From an uncultured Bacteroidales bacterium (GTDB lineage Bacteria; Bacteroidota; Bacteroidia; Bacteroidales; UBA932): a stretch of DNA of 64,000 nucleotides. The position numbers and the translations under genes are program-made. Of the stretch, positions 27,861 through 35,599 are shown piece after piece. The stretch lies in the NCBI GenBank assembly GCA_944326265.1, contig CALVDE010000006.1, forward strand, positions 38,142 to 102,141, in the 5' to 3' direction. Positions within the stretch are counted from its first letter, which is position 1. Each line of letters opens with the position of its first letter. The notes beneath the pieces were generated by a model that made no database searches, had not been told where the DNA came from, and was given only the letters and a program-made list of their open reading frames with translations.

Positions 27861-27904
27861 TCTTTCAGTGTTCTAAAGTAAAAAAGTAAAGTTATGGAAA
27901 AAAT

Positions 27905-27934
27905 TTGGGAATGTAAATATTTTTCTATCTTTGC
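27905..27934 (+). promoter_or_regulatory. Promoter of the tRNA-Arg gene
   Basis: TTTG (27905-27908), 18 bases, TATCTTTG (27927-27934). The ~75 bases between this and the tRNA contain CATTCGG (27942) pairing with CCGAATG (about 28000), which would fold the leader into a closed hairpin just before the mature tRNA. Confidence 0.7.
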
Positions 27935-28012
27935 AGCCGCATTCGGGAAACAGGCGACGCTCTGTACCTAAAAGAGTACAACAAGGCGTGCGAGCCCATC
28001 CGAATGACTCCG

Positions 28013-28086
28013 GGTCCGGTAGCTCAGCTGGATAGAGCAACAGCCTTCTAAGCTGTGGGTCTTGGGTTCGAATCCCAACCGGATCA
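28013..28086 (+). tRNA. tRNA-Arg, anticodon TCT
   Basis: A 74-base cloverleaf. The acceptor stem GGTCCGG pairs with CCGGATC (one G-U). The D-arm has GCTCAGCTGGATAGAGC. The anticodon arm is ACAGC-CTTCTAA-GCTGT with anticodon TCT. The T-arm carries GGTTCGAATCC, and the discriminator is A. CCA is not encoded. It reads the AGA codon. The sequence becomes accessory in character right after it, and a truncated integrase lies 2.8 kb downstream, so this gene may once have been an integration site. Confidence 0.95.
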
Positions 28087-28098
28087 CAGACGCAACAA

Positions 28099-28213
28099 GC
28101 AGGATGCGCCCGACCACAGGTCGGGCGTTTTAATTATGTAGGAAGCAGAAAGCAAGCTCGCTTGCTTTCTGCTTCCTACATAATTAAAATCCGGGCAAAG
28201 CCCGGCACATCCT
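28099..28213. repeat. Nested palindrome: 62-base perfect inverted repeat between two converging terminators
   Basis: Two 30-base arms (28128-28157 and 28160-28189) around a two-base centre TC are perfectly complementary. Each arm is flanked outward by its own hairpin (left GCCCGACC/GGTCGGGC; right CCGGGC/GCCCGG at 28191-28205) and then by GCAGGATG on the left and CATCCTGC on the right. The two halves are inverted copies whose hairpin stems differ in sequence but keep pairing. A terminator on each strand thus faces the palindrome. No coding role is evident. Confidence 0.85.
28108..28131 (+). terminator. Terminator of tRNA-Arg
   Basis: GCCCGACC (28108-28115), loop ACA, GGTCGGGC (28119-28126), then GTTTTAATT. 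The T-run is also the first bases of the large palindrome that follows. Confidence 0.85.
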
Positions 28214-28290
28214 GCGTTTCCCGGCGTATGTAAGATCGCCCGCGGCGCAGGGTCAGGGAAAAAGCCGCCCCCGCGCGGCTTAATCCCAAC

Positions 28291-28364
28291 CAGTCTGTTC
28301 AACTCAGTTTTACATATTCCAATGTCTCTCAGAAACTTACACAAAATACGCGATTTACAGACTG
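28291..28364. repeat. Inverted-repeat element, copy 1 (74 bases)
   Basis: Bounded by CAGTCTGTT and TTTACAGACTG, giving an eight-base perfect terminal inverted repeat CAGTCTGT/ACAGACTG. The interior is AT-rich with no open frame. It belongs to the same size class as three other elements in this window. Confidence 0.6.
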
Positions 28365-28380
28365 AGGACTTTCACCACGT

Positions 28381-28451
28381 GTCTGTTATCCCGATATCCG
28401 CATACATTGCTTATATGACAGCATTTTACACAGAATCATCGGATAACAGAC
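28381..28451. repeat. Inverted-repeat element, copy 2 (71 bases)
   Basis: Bounded by GTCTGTTATCC and GGATAACAGAC, an eleven-base perfect terminal inverted repeat sharing the GTCTGTT core with the other copies. It starts 16 bases after copy 1. Confidence 0.55.
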
Positions 28452-28542
28452 TCGTCCTGAAGAAAACGTGCTGACCTCAGACTACCCCAGCCACAGCACT
28501 TTCCAAGCGCATTTAAAGAAGTACGCGCTCTGGCGCACTGTT

Positions 28543-28615
28543 CAGTCTGTTGTCTGCATAATTCCGTAACTATTTGTTTTCCAGCGAAATTTTCAAATCA
28601 GTCAATTACAGACTT
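28543..28615. repeat. Inverted-repeat element, copy 3 (73 bases)
   Basis: Starts CAGTCTGTTGTC and ends TCAATTACAGACT. It aligns without gaps to the copy at 51275-51347 over all 73 bases, with about 70% identity by eye and both ends identical, so these two are clearly homologous. The sequence between copies 2 and 3 has no gene. Confidence 0.7.
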
Positions 28616-28649
28616 TAAAATTTACCTTGCACGGCCTCATCCCACCCCC

Positions 28650-29150
28650 TCATTTAAGCAGTTCAAAGTAATGGCAGTCTATGAATTCTCCGTTTTTGAA
28701 GCACGCTTTTTCATGAATCCCGCATTTCCTGAACCCATTCTTTTCCAGCACTTTCATTGAAGCCGGATTGTTTGCGTATACATTAGCGTAGATACGTATT
28801 GCATCGGTGTGAAGGAAGTAATCGTCTATAGTATGTCGCAGCACGGCGGTCATTATTCCTTTGTTCCAGTAACATTCTGCGAGCCAGTAACCTAGTTCGG
28901 CATTATAGCGCTCCACGTCTGTTCCACGGATAAAACTTATGTTGCCTGCGGCTTCTCCGTTGACTTCGATGCAGTAGTTATGCTGTCCATTTTGACATTT
29001 GGTAGATTCTATGAATCGGGCCGCGTCCTCTTCAGTATAGGGGTATGGCAGACAGTCTCTGCAATTGTCCCATATTTTCTTGTTGTTAAGATATTTGGCC
29101 AAAGCAGGAATATCGCTTTGGGACCAATTTCGTATTATCTGTTTATTCAT
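28650..29150 (-). CDS. GNAT acetyltransferase, RimJ/RimL type
   Basis: A 166-residue N-acetyltransferase of the ribosomal-protein-alanine class. The N-terminal strand is IRNWSQSDIPALAKYLNN. The acetyl-CoA region is AELGYWLAECYWNKGIMTAVLRHTI, read as two blocks, and motif B is IYANVYANNPASMKVLEKNGFRKCGI, likewise in two blocks. Family members act on small molecules or protein N-termini; the substrate is unknown. It is the first gene after the tRNA-proximal repeats. Confidence 0.85.
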   Translation of the reverse strand: MNKQIIRNWSQSDIPALAKYLNNKKIWDNCRDCLPYPYTEEDAARFIESTKCQNGQHNYCIEVNGEAAGNISFIRGTDVERYNAELGYWLAECYWNKGIMTAVLRHTIDDYFLHTDAIRIYANVYANNPASMKVLEKNGFRKCGIHEKACFKNGEFIDCHYFELLK

Positions 29151-29223
29151 AGGTGTTGCTGTATTTGCTGAATTTCCGATCTATCGCCTTAGCTTCTTGT
29201 TTGTCCATCTGATCTGTTCAATA

Positions 29224-30846
29224 TTATTTTTTTACTTTCCAGTAGCCGCCTTTATCGGGGCCTATACGTTCGATTAGGTCAAGATCCTTGAACTGTTTCA
29301 GATATTTCTTGATGGTAGAGTCTGAAACTTTAAGTTGTTCGGATAAGATTTCTCTCGTTATAGATGGCTCTACAATGATAGCATTGAGTATGGCTATGGC
29401 TGTCCTGGTCAGGAAAACGCCATTGATTTCTTGCGGATAATCAGAGTGATTTTTCTGGGTACTTTCTGGGTACTTTCTGGGTACTTTCCGGACACCTCTT
29501 TTCTGGACACATTCGCCATTAGAAGTGTCTGTAGAACCGTTTTTCTGGGTACTTTCTTGGGTACCTTTCGCTGTTTCTTGGGTACCTTTGAGCATTTCTT
29601 GGGTACCTTTGGAGGCTTGAGTGAGAGGGAGTGTCAGGATGGTTCTTTCGATGTTACCGATTTGTTCTTCGATTATAGGGTTTTCGTAGCCTGCGGATGA
29701 CCAGGCGGATATGATGCGGTGGATGCCGCTGCCTGCCCGTTCGCCTATGTGCAGCATGGAGAACATCTTGATGATGACTGAGTTTCTCGGGTCGGACAGA
29801 CCACCTTCAAGCATCTTTTCTTTTCCGATCCGGATGGTGCCGGGGTTTTCAAAGACGAGGCGGTCACGGTGTTTGCGGACCACTACTCCTCCTCTGCCGT
29901 AGTAGTCGGCGTTGACGAGGCAGTTGGCGAGGGCTTCGCGAACTGCTTTGTGCTGAGGCGTGTCATCGATACGGTAAAGTCCCTCAAGACGGAATGGAAC
30001 CTTGAGATCCTGGACTATGCGGGTGACTATGCGGCGGTAGAAATCGAAAACATTGCCGCTCCAGTCTCCTGATGTAGACCAGATACGATCTGTCCATTCG
30101 GTGATGTCATTTACCATTTCACGAAAGTCAAGGAAATAGTTGGGATATTCGCGGACTATTTCGTATTCGTTGCCGAACATGAGAAGTCCGGCCCCTGTGG
30201 GGTGGGCCTTGCCATCAGTGTCACTGATGGCCGCTGCTCCTATCCTGATGAGGAATTCTTCATCCTTGAGATTGCTCCAAGGGTGATTGAGTTGGGTGTT
30301 CCGGTGGTTCATTCGGAACGCCATGATGCTATCCTGATTTAGAACGGAGAGGTTCATTCCGGTCAGAATCTTGGTATCAACTGTCTGCGAGCCTTGGTCG
30401 CGCAGCATTGAACGGATTTCTTCTTTAGTGCAGTGGTAGTCTCCGGAACTGTTGCGCTTGTATGTGCCGGAGAAGAGGTCTCCGCCTATGTAGACGGGTC
30501 TGTGCTCGCGCTTGGCACGTGGGACATTGATGACGAGGATGACCGAACCGTCAAACTGCTCAGGATAGACTTCTTTATCGGTAAGGATATTGTCGCTGAC
30601 TTTCTGGCGGTTGTTGATAATGTCCCAGAACTGCTTTTTCATTTTCCGCACTTCTTCTTCTGTGAGTCCGGTGGGTATGAGTGTGCCGTCCTGCTGCTCA
30701 TTGGCTCCGATGAGGATAAGGCCGCCATCGGTGTTGGCAAACGCGGAATAGGTCTCCCACAGGCTGTGCGGAAGCCCTCCTTTGGCTTTCTTGGCTTCGA
30801 GACGGTTGTCTTCCCGATATGTATCAAGTAATGTAATGTCGAACAT
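29224..30846 (-). CDS. AlbA_2/Schlafen-type ATP-binding regulator with repeat-bearing linker
   Basis: A ~540-residue protein. The N-terminal AlbA_2 domain (about 5-125) carries EDNRLEAKKAKGG and AFANTDGGLILIGANE. The central HATPase_c_4-like region has ALANCLVNADYYGRGGV and RLVFENPG. The C-terminal winged helix (about 475-540) is LSEQLKVSDSTIKKYLKQF. Between them a low-complexity linker holds three KGTQE heptads and an 11-bp DNA repeat read in three frames. The start at 30846 is used because a -7 box TAACTTTG (reverse of 30865-30872) overlaps the longer options. Such genes are frequent island cargo; some act in defence. Confidence 0.85.
   Translation of the reverse strand: MFDITLLDTYREDNRLEAKKAKGGLPHSLWETYSAFANTDGGLILIGANEQQDGTLIPTGLTEEEVRKMKKQFWDIINNRQKVSDNILTDKEVYPEQFDGSVILVINVPRAKREHRPVYIGGDLFSGTYKRNSSGDYHCTKEEIRSMLRDQGSQTVDTKILTGMNLSVLNQDSIMAFRMNHRNTQLNHPWSNLKDEEFLIRIGAAAISDTDGKAHPTGAGLLMFGNEYEIVREYPNYFLDFREMVNDITEWTDRIWSTSGDWSGNVFDFYRRIVTRIVQDLKVPFRLEGLYRIDDTPQHKAVREALANCLVNADYYGRGGVVVRKHRDRLVFENPGTIRIGKEKMLEGGLSDPRNSVIIKMFSMLHIGERAGSGIHRIISAWSSAGYENPIIEEQIGNIERTILTLPLTQASKGTQEMLKGTQETAKGTQESTQKNGSTDTSNGECVQKRGVRKVPRKYPESTQKNHSDYPQEINGVFLTRTAIAILNAIIVEPSITREILSEQLKVSDSTIKKYLKQFKDLDLIERIGPDKGGYWKVKK
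29455..29487 (-). repeat. Three perfect copies of an 11-bp unit inside the AlbA_2 gene
   Basis: The + strand unit CTGGGTACTTT repeats at 29455, 29466 and 29477, with partial continuation on both sides. Eleven is not a multiple of three, so a change of one unit shifts frame ahead of the winged-helix domain. Confidence 0.95.
29553..29610 (-). repeat. 21-bp repeats encoding KGTQE heptads
   Basis: The 16-base block TTTCTTGGGTACCTTT occurs at 29553, 29574 and 29595 on the + strand, spaced 21 bases. Copy number changes here keep the frame and only change linker length. Confidence 0.9.
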
Positions 30847-30903
30847 GGTGTATGGCATTTTCTGCAAAGTTAGTCATTTATAGCAAATCGAACATTTCCT
30901 TTA

Positions 30904-31686
30904 TCATGTCATCTCGATATCGCGGTAGCAGGCGAAAGCTCGGGAGCCCTCTTTGTGGCCGGAGAGTTTGCCGACAAGATTGGGGTCTTTGACTTTTTTG
31001 TAGAGGTTGCCGACGAAAGTGCGACGGGCCATGTGACTGCTGGCGATGTCGGCTATGCTTTTGTGCTCGGTCTGTCCTGTTACGGGGTTGAGGACGGGGA
31101 CTGTGCGGTCTATGCCGCAGGCGCGGAAGACTTCTTTGATGGAGTCGTTATATTTCTGCTGTGATATGAGCGGGAGTATATCGGGGGTGTCTTTGAACTT
31201 GTCCCGGTATTTGCTCAATATTTCCTGAGCTTTGTCATTGAGATAGACCTTGACTGTCTGAGGGTTGTCTTCTATGGTCTTGTGGGGGATATAATGTATG
31301 TATATGCCGCGTGGGTCAGAGCCGATGCTGTCTTTGTTCAGGCGATAGAGGTCGCTGACACGGCAGCCGGTGAGACATTGGAAGATGAATACGTCTCTTT
31401 GTCTTTCAAGCATGGGGGACTTGGAGAGATCCGTGGAGTATATCCTATCTCTTTCTTCTGCGGTGATGTATATGGGCTTGCCGTAGACTTCTGCTCCTAT
31501 GGAGTATTTTCGGAACGGGTCATTGTTGGTGTGACCTTGATTGTTTGCCCAAAGTATGAATGCCCTTTTGGCGTATTGCTCCGGCCATGGGAACTTGTCT
31601 ATTACTTCCTGCATCCATTTGGAGGATACGGTGTCTTTAGGGCTATTCTGAAATTCTCCACCGATGGCTTTTGGGAGAAGAAACAC
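30904..31686 (-). pseudogene. Tyrosine recombinase/integrase, 5'-truncated
   Basis: The catalytic domain of a Bacteroides-type tyrosine integrase. Visible catalytic residues are Arg in TGCRVSDL, HxxR in SSHMARRTF, the second His in SGHKEGSR and the Tyr in FACYRDIEM. The frame is open only to a TAA near 31735, and the first possible start is GTG, so the arm-binding and most of the core-binding domain of a ~400-residue integrase are missing. No recognisable N-terminal part lies upstream. It is probably a remnant of the element that brought the neighbouring genes. Confidence 0.75.
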
Positions 31687-31779
31687 TAAGCAGCGATAGC
31701 CGAGCCATGGAGTTCCGCCAAGTCCTAGCCGTTATCTGCCGACATGATGGCGGATGTGGGCTTCATATTTTCAGATTCT

Positions 31780-32838
31780 TTAAGTATTGTTCCTGATGTA
31801 GTCGAGGACGGTAAATCTCTTCTTGGCGGCCGGAGCCCCGGGGACGGTCTCGAATGCATGGACCGACAGCGGCTTGCCGTCGATGATCTGGCGGGAGAGG
31901 AAGGCCGCGATGTCGTAGAGGTTGCGGCTCATGGGGAGGGATGCTATCTCGTGCCCGGCATTGTCTATCTCGTAAAAATGACAGGGGGAGTCCAAGGATT
32001 CGAGGCTCCTGGCGATGGTCTCCGAACCCCAGAGGCCGCCGAGGAAGGGAAGGTGGGCCTTGCGGAAGGGGACGATGACGTCGGCATTGCCGTGGAAGAG
32101 CATGACGGGGCAGGGGAGGGTCTGCCAGTGCAGCTTCTTCTTGTCGGAGATTGCTCCTGCGAAGGATATCACTCCGGCGTAGCGGAATCCCTCCGGGAGG
32201 CGGGCCGCCAGACTGTGGCTGTTGCAGCGGTAGTACTCGGCCTGCAGGACGGTGATGGCTCCGGCGCTTGAGCCGCTGATGACAATTTTCTCAGGATCAA
32301 TGCCCCAGGCCCCACGCTGCTGCGCGATGTACCGCGTCGCATCGTACAGGTCCACTACGGCTGTGTCAATGGCGGACTGGAGGATGTTCATGAAATCGAC
32401 TGGGGAGGGCCGTCCGTCGAAGGTTATCCGGCCCAGCATGGTGCGGTAGTCTATCGAAGCGACCGTGCAGCCGTGGCGGGCCAGAAACTCGAAGTAAGGC
32501 ACGAACATTTCGGAGTACCTTTCGCCGAACCTGAAACCGCCTCCGAATACGAATACTACCACAGGGGAGTCAGTCTGCTCTATTCCTGACAGGAAGTAGC
32601 GGTCGAGCCTCAGAGTGTCGGATCCCTTGACGGCGAATATCTCCGTTTCCATCAGGATTTCCCGGGTGCTGTCAGCGGTATGGGTAAGAATCTCGGTACC
32701 TTCGAAAGAAGTGACGGCTTTTGCGGCTTCGGCATACGGATGAGTGTCTGTATCAGATGGTTGTTCTGATGAACCACGGCAACTGCTAAGGACAAATGCA
32801 GCGAGGGCTATGAGGATGATGCGTTCTGCTGTTTTCAT
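31780..32838 (-). CDS. Alpha/beta hydrolase lipoprotein (esterase/lipase-like)
   Basis: A 352-residue lipoprotein with signal sequence ending LSSC. The hydrolase fold shows the oxyanion loop FVFGGGFRFGER, the nucleophile elbow ISGSSAGAI and a late His in DNAGHEIASLP; a candidate Asp lies in GNADVIVPF. This is the carboxylesterase/BD-FAE type often acting on acylated sugars. Its own -7 element (TATCTTTG, reverse of 32859-32866) separates it from the acetyltransferase gene upstream. Confidence 0.85.
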   Translation of the reverse strand: MKTAERIILIALAAFVLSSCRGSSEQPSDTDTHPYAEAAKAVTSFEGTEILTHTADSTREILMETEIFAVKGSDTLRLDRYFLSGIEQTDSPVVVFVFGGGFRFGERYSEMFVPYFEFLARHGCTVASIDYRTMLGRITFDGRPSPVDFMNILQSAIDTAVVDLYDATRYIAQQRGAWGIDPEKIVISGSSAGAITVLQAEYYRCNSHSLAARLPEGFRYAGVISFAGAISDKKKLHWQTLPCPVMLFHGNADVIVPFRKAHLPFLGGLWGSETIARSLESLDSPCHFYEIDNAGHEIASLPMSRNLYDIAAFLSRQIIDGKPLSVHAFETVPGAPAAKKRFTVLDYIRNNT

Positions 32839-32869
32839 GTTTCCGTAAAATAGTCATGCAAAGATAAAC

Positions 32870-33439
32870 TTATTTTACGGATATGTGCTTGATCACCTTT
32901 GCCGGGACGCCAACTGCGACGGTATTGGCCGGTATGTCGCCCGTAACGACCGCCCCGGCACCTATCACGGCATTGTCGCCGATGGTCACGCCTTGCAGGA
33001 TAGTGGCGTTGGAGCCTACCCAGACGTTCTTCCCCAGGACGATAGGCGCGGAATGGGTCATCTTGCGCTTCTCCGGCTCCAGGAAATGGTTTAGTGTGGC
33101 AAACACCACATTGTGCCCTATCTGGCATCCGTCCCCGATGCGCACGCCGCCATGGTCCTGAAAATGGCAGCAGGCATTGATGAACACATCCTCGCCCACC
33201 TCGATGTTCTTGCCGAAATCGGTATAAAACGGCGGGAACACACGGAGCGTGGAGGGGACGGCTTTCCCGAAAAGCTCGGAAAGGATGTCCCTGATTTCCT
33301 CCGGAGTATGATAGGCGGAGTTCAGCCGGAAAGTGATTTTCCGCGCCTCCCCGCCCATCCTGTCCATGAACTGATGTATCTCTTCCGTGTCAAGCGGCTT
33401 GCCGGTCTTGACGAAATCCTTGAATTCTTCGAGTGTCAT
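32870..33439 (-). CDS. Left-handed beta-helix O-acetyltransferase (maltose acetyltransferase-like), copy 1
   Basis: A 189-residue hexapeptide-repeat acetyltransferase with FINACCHFQDHGGVRIGDGCQIGHNV, LGKNVWVGSNATILQGVTIG and GAGAVVTGDIPANTVAVGVPAKVI, given as separate blocks. It probably acetylates a sugar or similar alcohol with acetyl-CoA. A clear paralogue lies at 34996-35562, and each sits at the end of an operon with the same promoter. It follows the CMD-cupin gene by two bases. Confidence 0.88.
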   Translation of the reverse strand: MTLEEFKDFVKTGKPLDTEEIHQFMDRMGGEARKITFRLNSAYHTPEEIRDILSELFGKAVPSTLRVFPPFYTDFGKNIEVGEDVFINACCHFQDHGGVRIGDGCQIGHNVVFATLNHFLEPEKRKMTHSAPIVLGKNVWVGSNATILQGVTIGDNAVIGAGAVVTGDIPANTVAVGVPAKVIKHISVK

Positions 33440-33441
33440 GA

Positions 33442-34692
33442 TTATTCTTCCAACCGGTTATATTCTTCATCGGTTACGGGCTCCAGCCATTCGTTGGACG
33501 TGTTTTCTCCGGGAACCTCAAAAGCGAGATGCGCGAACCAGCTGTCAGCCGCCGCTCCGTGCCAGTGCTTCACATTCGCCGGGATGTGGATGACATCGCC
33601 CGGAAGCATCTGTACCGCAGGCTTGCCCCATTCCTGATACCAGCCCTTTCCGGCTACGCAGACCAGCATCTGTCCACCGCCTTTCGTGGCATGGTGAATG
33701 TGCCAGTTGTTGCGGCATCCCGGCTCGAAAGTGACATTGCTGAAAGGTATCTGCTCCTTGGATATCGGAGCCAGATAGCTGTTGCCGATGAAATACTTGG
33801 CGTAAGCGGTGTTCGGCTCGCCGATGGGGAAAATCATTTCCCGCTGGAAAGCAGCCTTGCCGTCCGCATCCGCCGTTTCCTCTTTGATGATGCGCAACGC
33901 CTTGATAGCGGCGGGGAAGCCGATGTAGGGCAGGCACTGGATGACGGCGGCGGTCAGGGTTTCGGGCGAGTTGCCGGCGGTGATGTTGCCGTGATAGTGC
34001 GAGTGGAGCTGGCTCTCGGCTTCCAACGTGGTCAGTACGCAGTAGCCCAACAACTCGCGCGTCTGCAAGTCGAGTGCGCCGCGGCTGTAGATGTCGCCGA
34101 AGAAATAGTCCGTGAGGAACTGCTCCACGTCCTTGCCCATGTTGCCGGGCACGCTTTCCATCACCGAGGCGATGCCGCCGGGATAGAGCTTGTCTTGAAT
34201 GGCTTTGCCCGTCTCGTGGCGTGTTTCCTCCTTCACCTTGCCCTGCTTTTCCAGAGGCAGGGAGATACCCCGCTCCTTGAACACCTCATTCACCGCGCCC
34301 ACGGCATTCAGCATCTTGGGGAAGCCGATGAACGGGGCGGTAAGGTACATCACCTCGCGCAGTTCTTCAGGCGTGACGCCCACATTGAGTGCCGCACCTG
34401 CATGGGCTTTCAGTTGCGGGAGCGTCTGCATCGTGGCAAGGGTGATGCAGGTAATCATTTCGCGTTGTTTCAACGTCAATTCGCCCGTCTGGAATACTTC
34501 GCCAAAGATGAACTTTTGGAGGATGTCCATCATTTCCGGGTCCGTGCCCTGCCCGGTCAGGGCCTCACCGCCGAACAGGGTGCGGTAATTCTGCTTGCAT
34601 ACTTCGATTCTATTCATATTGTCTGTTGTTTGTGCCGTCGCTGACAGGCTGCATACCAGTGCGACGGCGGTGATTACGATTGCTTTCCTCAT
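33442..34692 (-). CDS. Exported carboxymuconolactone decarboxylase-like protein fused to a cupin
   Basis: A 416-residue protein with a signal peptide (MRKAIVITAVALVCSLSATA). It has two CMD/AhpD-like repeats (about 35-140 and 165-265: LKQREMITCITLATM, LQTRELLGYCVLTTL) and a C-terminal cupin (about 310-400: FEPGCRNNWHIHHATKGGGQ, VIHIPANVKHWHG). The AhpD CxxC pair is absent, so peroxidase activity is not expected. Such fusions are common beside aldo/keto reductases in Bacteroides and are thought to act on small carbonyl compounds. It is the first gene behind one of the two 76-base promoter repeats. Confidence 0.85.
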   Translation of the reverse strand: MRKAIVITAVALVCSLSATAQTTDNMNRIEVCKQNYRTLFGGEALTGQGTDPEMMDILQKFIFGEVFQTGELTLKQREMITCITLATMQTLPQLKAHAGAALNVGVTPEELREVMYLTAPFIGFPKMLNAVGAVNEVFKERGISLPLEKQGKVKEETRHETGKAIQDKLYPGGIASVMESVPGNMGKDVEQFLTDYFFGDIYSRGALDLQTRELLGYCVLTTLEAESQLHSHYHGNITAGNSPETLTAAVIQCLPYIGFPAAIKALRIIKEETADADGKAAFQREMIFPIGEPNTAYAKYFIGNSYLAPISKEQIPFSNVTFEPGCRNNWHIHHATKGGGQMLVCVAGKGWYQEWGKPAVQMLPGDVIHIPANVKHWHGAAADSWFAHLAFEVPGENTSNEWLEPVTDEEYNRLEE

Positions 34693-34702
34693 GGTTATTC
34701 TC

Positions 34703-34778
34703 TTTTATCCGATGCAAAATTACACAGGAACAAAGCGGAATGCCGTAACCATAAATGGGGGAAGCGTACCATTTTCAC
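34703..34778 (-). promoter_or_regulatory. 76-base duplicated promoter/operator, copy 1 (CMD-cupin operon)
   Basis: It differs at only three positions from 37111-37186. On the minus strand it contains TAATTTTG (-7 box, reverse of 34715-34722) and an upstream conserved block GTACGCTTCCCCCATTTATG without a -33 consensus, as expected for an activator-dependent promoter. Confidence 0.85.
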
Positions 34779-34788
34779 TGAATTTGCT

Positions 34789-34971
34789 TTATTTTGTACC
34801 GTCTGAAGTCCCGTAATTGCCAAACAGCTTTTCCGAATTCTTCCATAGAAACATATCCGCATATCCGGCAAGCTCCTCGTCCGAAGCCAGCGTCTGTTTC
34901 AGCCTTTGCAGGTTGGCTTTCAGTACGGCAGCGTGCTTGATGTGAGCAACAGCATCAATGGGATTTTTCAT
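34789..34971 (-). CDS. Small hypothetical protein, 60 residues
   Basis: A short soluble, probably helical protein (MKNPIDAVAHIKHAAVLKAN at the start). I recognise no family. It is supported as a gene by an unusually good Shine-Dalgarno, AAAGGAGG, five bases before the ATG, rare in this phylum. It lies 24 bases after the second acetyltransferase, and its stop lies just ahead of the promoter repeat. It is the last gene of the aldo/keto reductase operon. Confidence 0.6.
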   Translation of the reverse strand: MKNPIDAVAHIKHAAVLKANLQRLKQTLASDEELAGYADMFLWKNSEKLFGNYGTSDGTK

Positions 34972-34995
34972 ATATGCCTCCTTTCTATAAACTTG

Positions 34996-35562
34996 TCAAT
35001 ATCGGATTTTCTTGATAATCTTTGCCGGGACTCCACCGACCACTACATCGGCCGGTACATCTTTAGTTACGACAGCTCCAGCAGCCACGACCGCATTGTC
35101 GCCGATGGTCACGCCCTGCAGGATAGTCGAGTTTGAGCCGACCCACACATTCTTGCCCAACACAATCGGTGCTGGATAAGTGTTCTTGCGGTCTTCGGGC
35201 GACAAACCGTGGTCCAGAGTGGCGAACACGACATTGTGTCCTATCTGACATCCGTCGCCAATGACAACGCCGCCATGATCCTGAAAATGGCAACAGGCAT
35301 TGATAAAGACATTCTCACCGACGGTGATGTTCTTACCGAAGTCTGTATAGAACGGTGGAAAAACACGCAGCGATGAAGGCACCTCATAGCCGAACAACTC
35401 CGAAAGGAGTGTGCGTACTTCTGCCGGGGTGTGATAAGCCGTATTCAACCGGAAAGTGATACGACGTGCGGCATTGCTCATCTCGTCCATAAACAGATGT
35501 ATTTCCTCGGTACTAAGAGCATGTCCTGTCTTTACATAGTCTTTGAATTCATTGATTGTCAT
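34996..35562 (-). CDS. Left-handed beta-helix O-acetyltransferase, copy 2
   Basis: A paralogue of the enzyme at 32870, similar over its whole length: FKDYVKTGHALSTEEIHLFM, NACCHFQDHGGVVIGDGC and LGKNVWVGSNSTILQGV. The ATG giving MTINEFKDY aligns with the start of copy 1; a longer in-frame start at 35595 lacks support. It follows the aldo/keto reductase by 37 bases. A duplication of the operon tail, or gene capture by the shared promoter, could explain the pair. Confidence 0.88.
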   Translation of the reverse strand: MTINEFKDYVKTGHALSTEEIHLFMDEMSNAARRITFRLNTAYHTPAEVRTLLSELFGYEVPSSLRVFPPFYTDFGKNITVGENVFINACCHFQDHGGVVIGDGCQIGHNVVFATLDHGLSPEDRKNTYPAPIVLGKNVWVGSNSTILQGVTIGDNAVVAAGAVVTKDVPADVVVGGVPAKIIKKIRY

Positions 35563-35599
35563 ATTGTTGCATTTTAATGATTGCTTTAGTATCAACTTA

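Noticed and set aside
28084..28344. Open frame of 86 codons on the minus strand over the tRNA-proximal palindrome
   Set aside because: It runs through both terminator hairpins and all of the perfect palindrome and into repeat copy 1; no homology or promoter supports it.
28291..28615. CRISPR array or integron attC cluster
   Set aside because: Repeat spacing is irregular and only the ends recur, so not CRISPR. The canonical attC core pattern with GTTRRRY is not clear and there are no cassette genes, so it was reported only as an unclassified repeat family.
33529..34644. 371-codon frame on the plus strand opposite the CMD-cupin gene
   Set aside because: Antisense shadow of a well-supported gene caused by G+C-rich codons; its translation matches no family.
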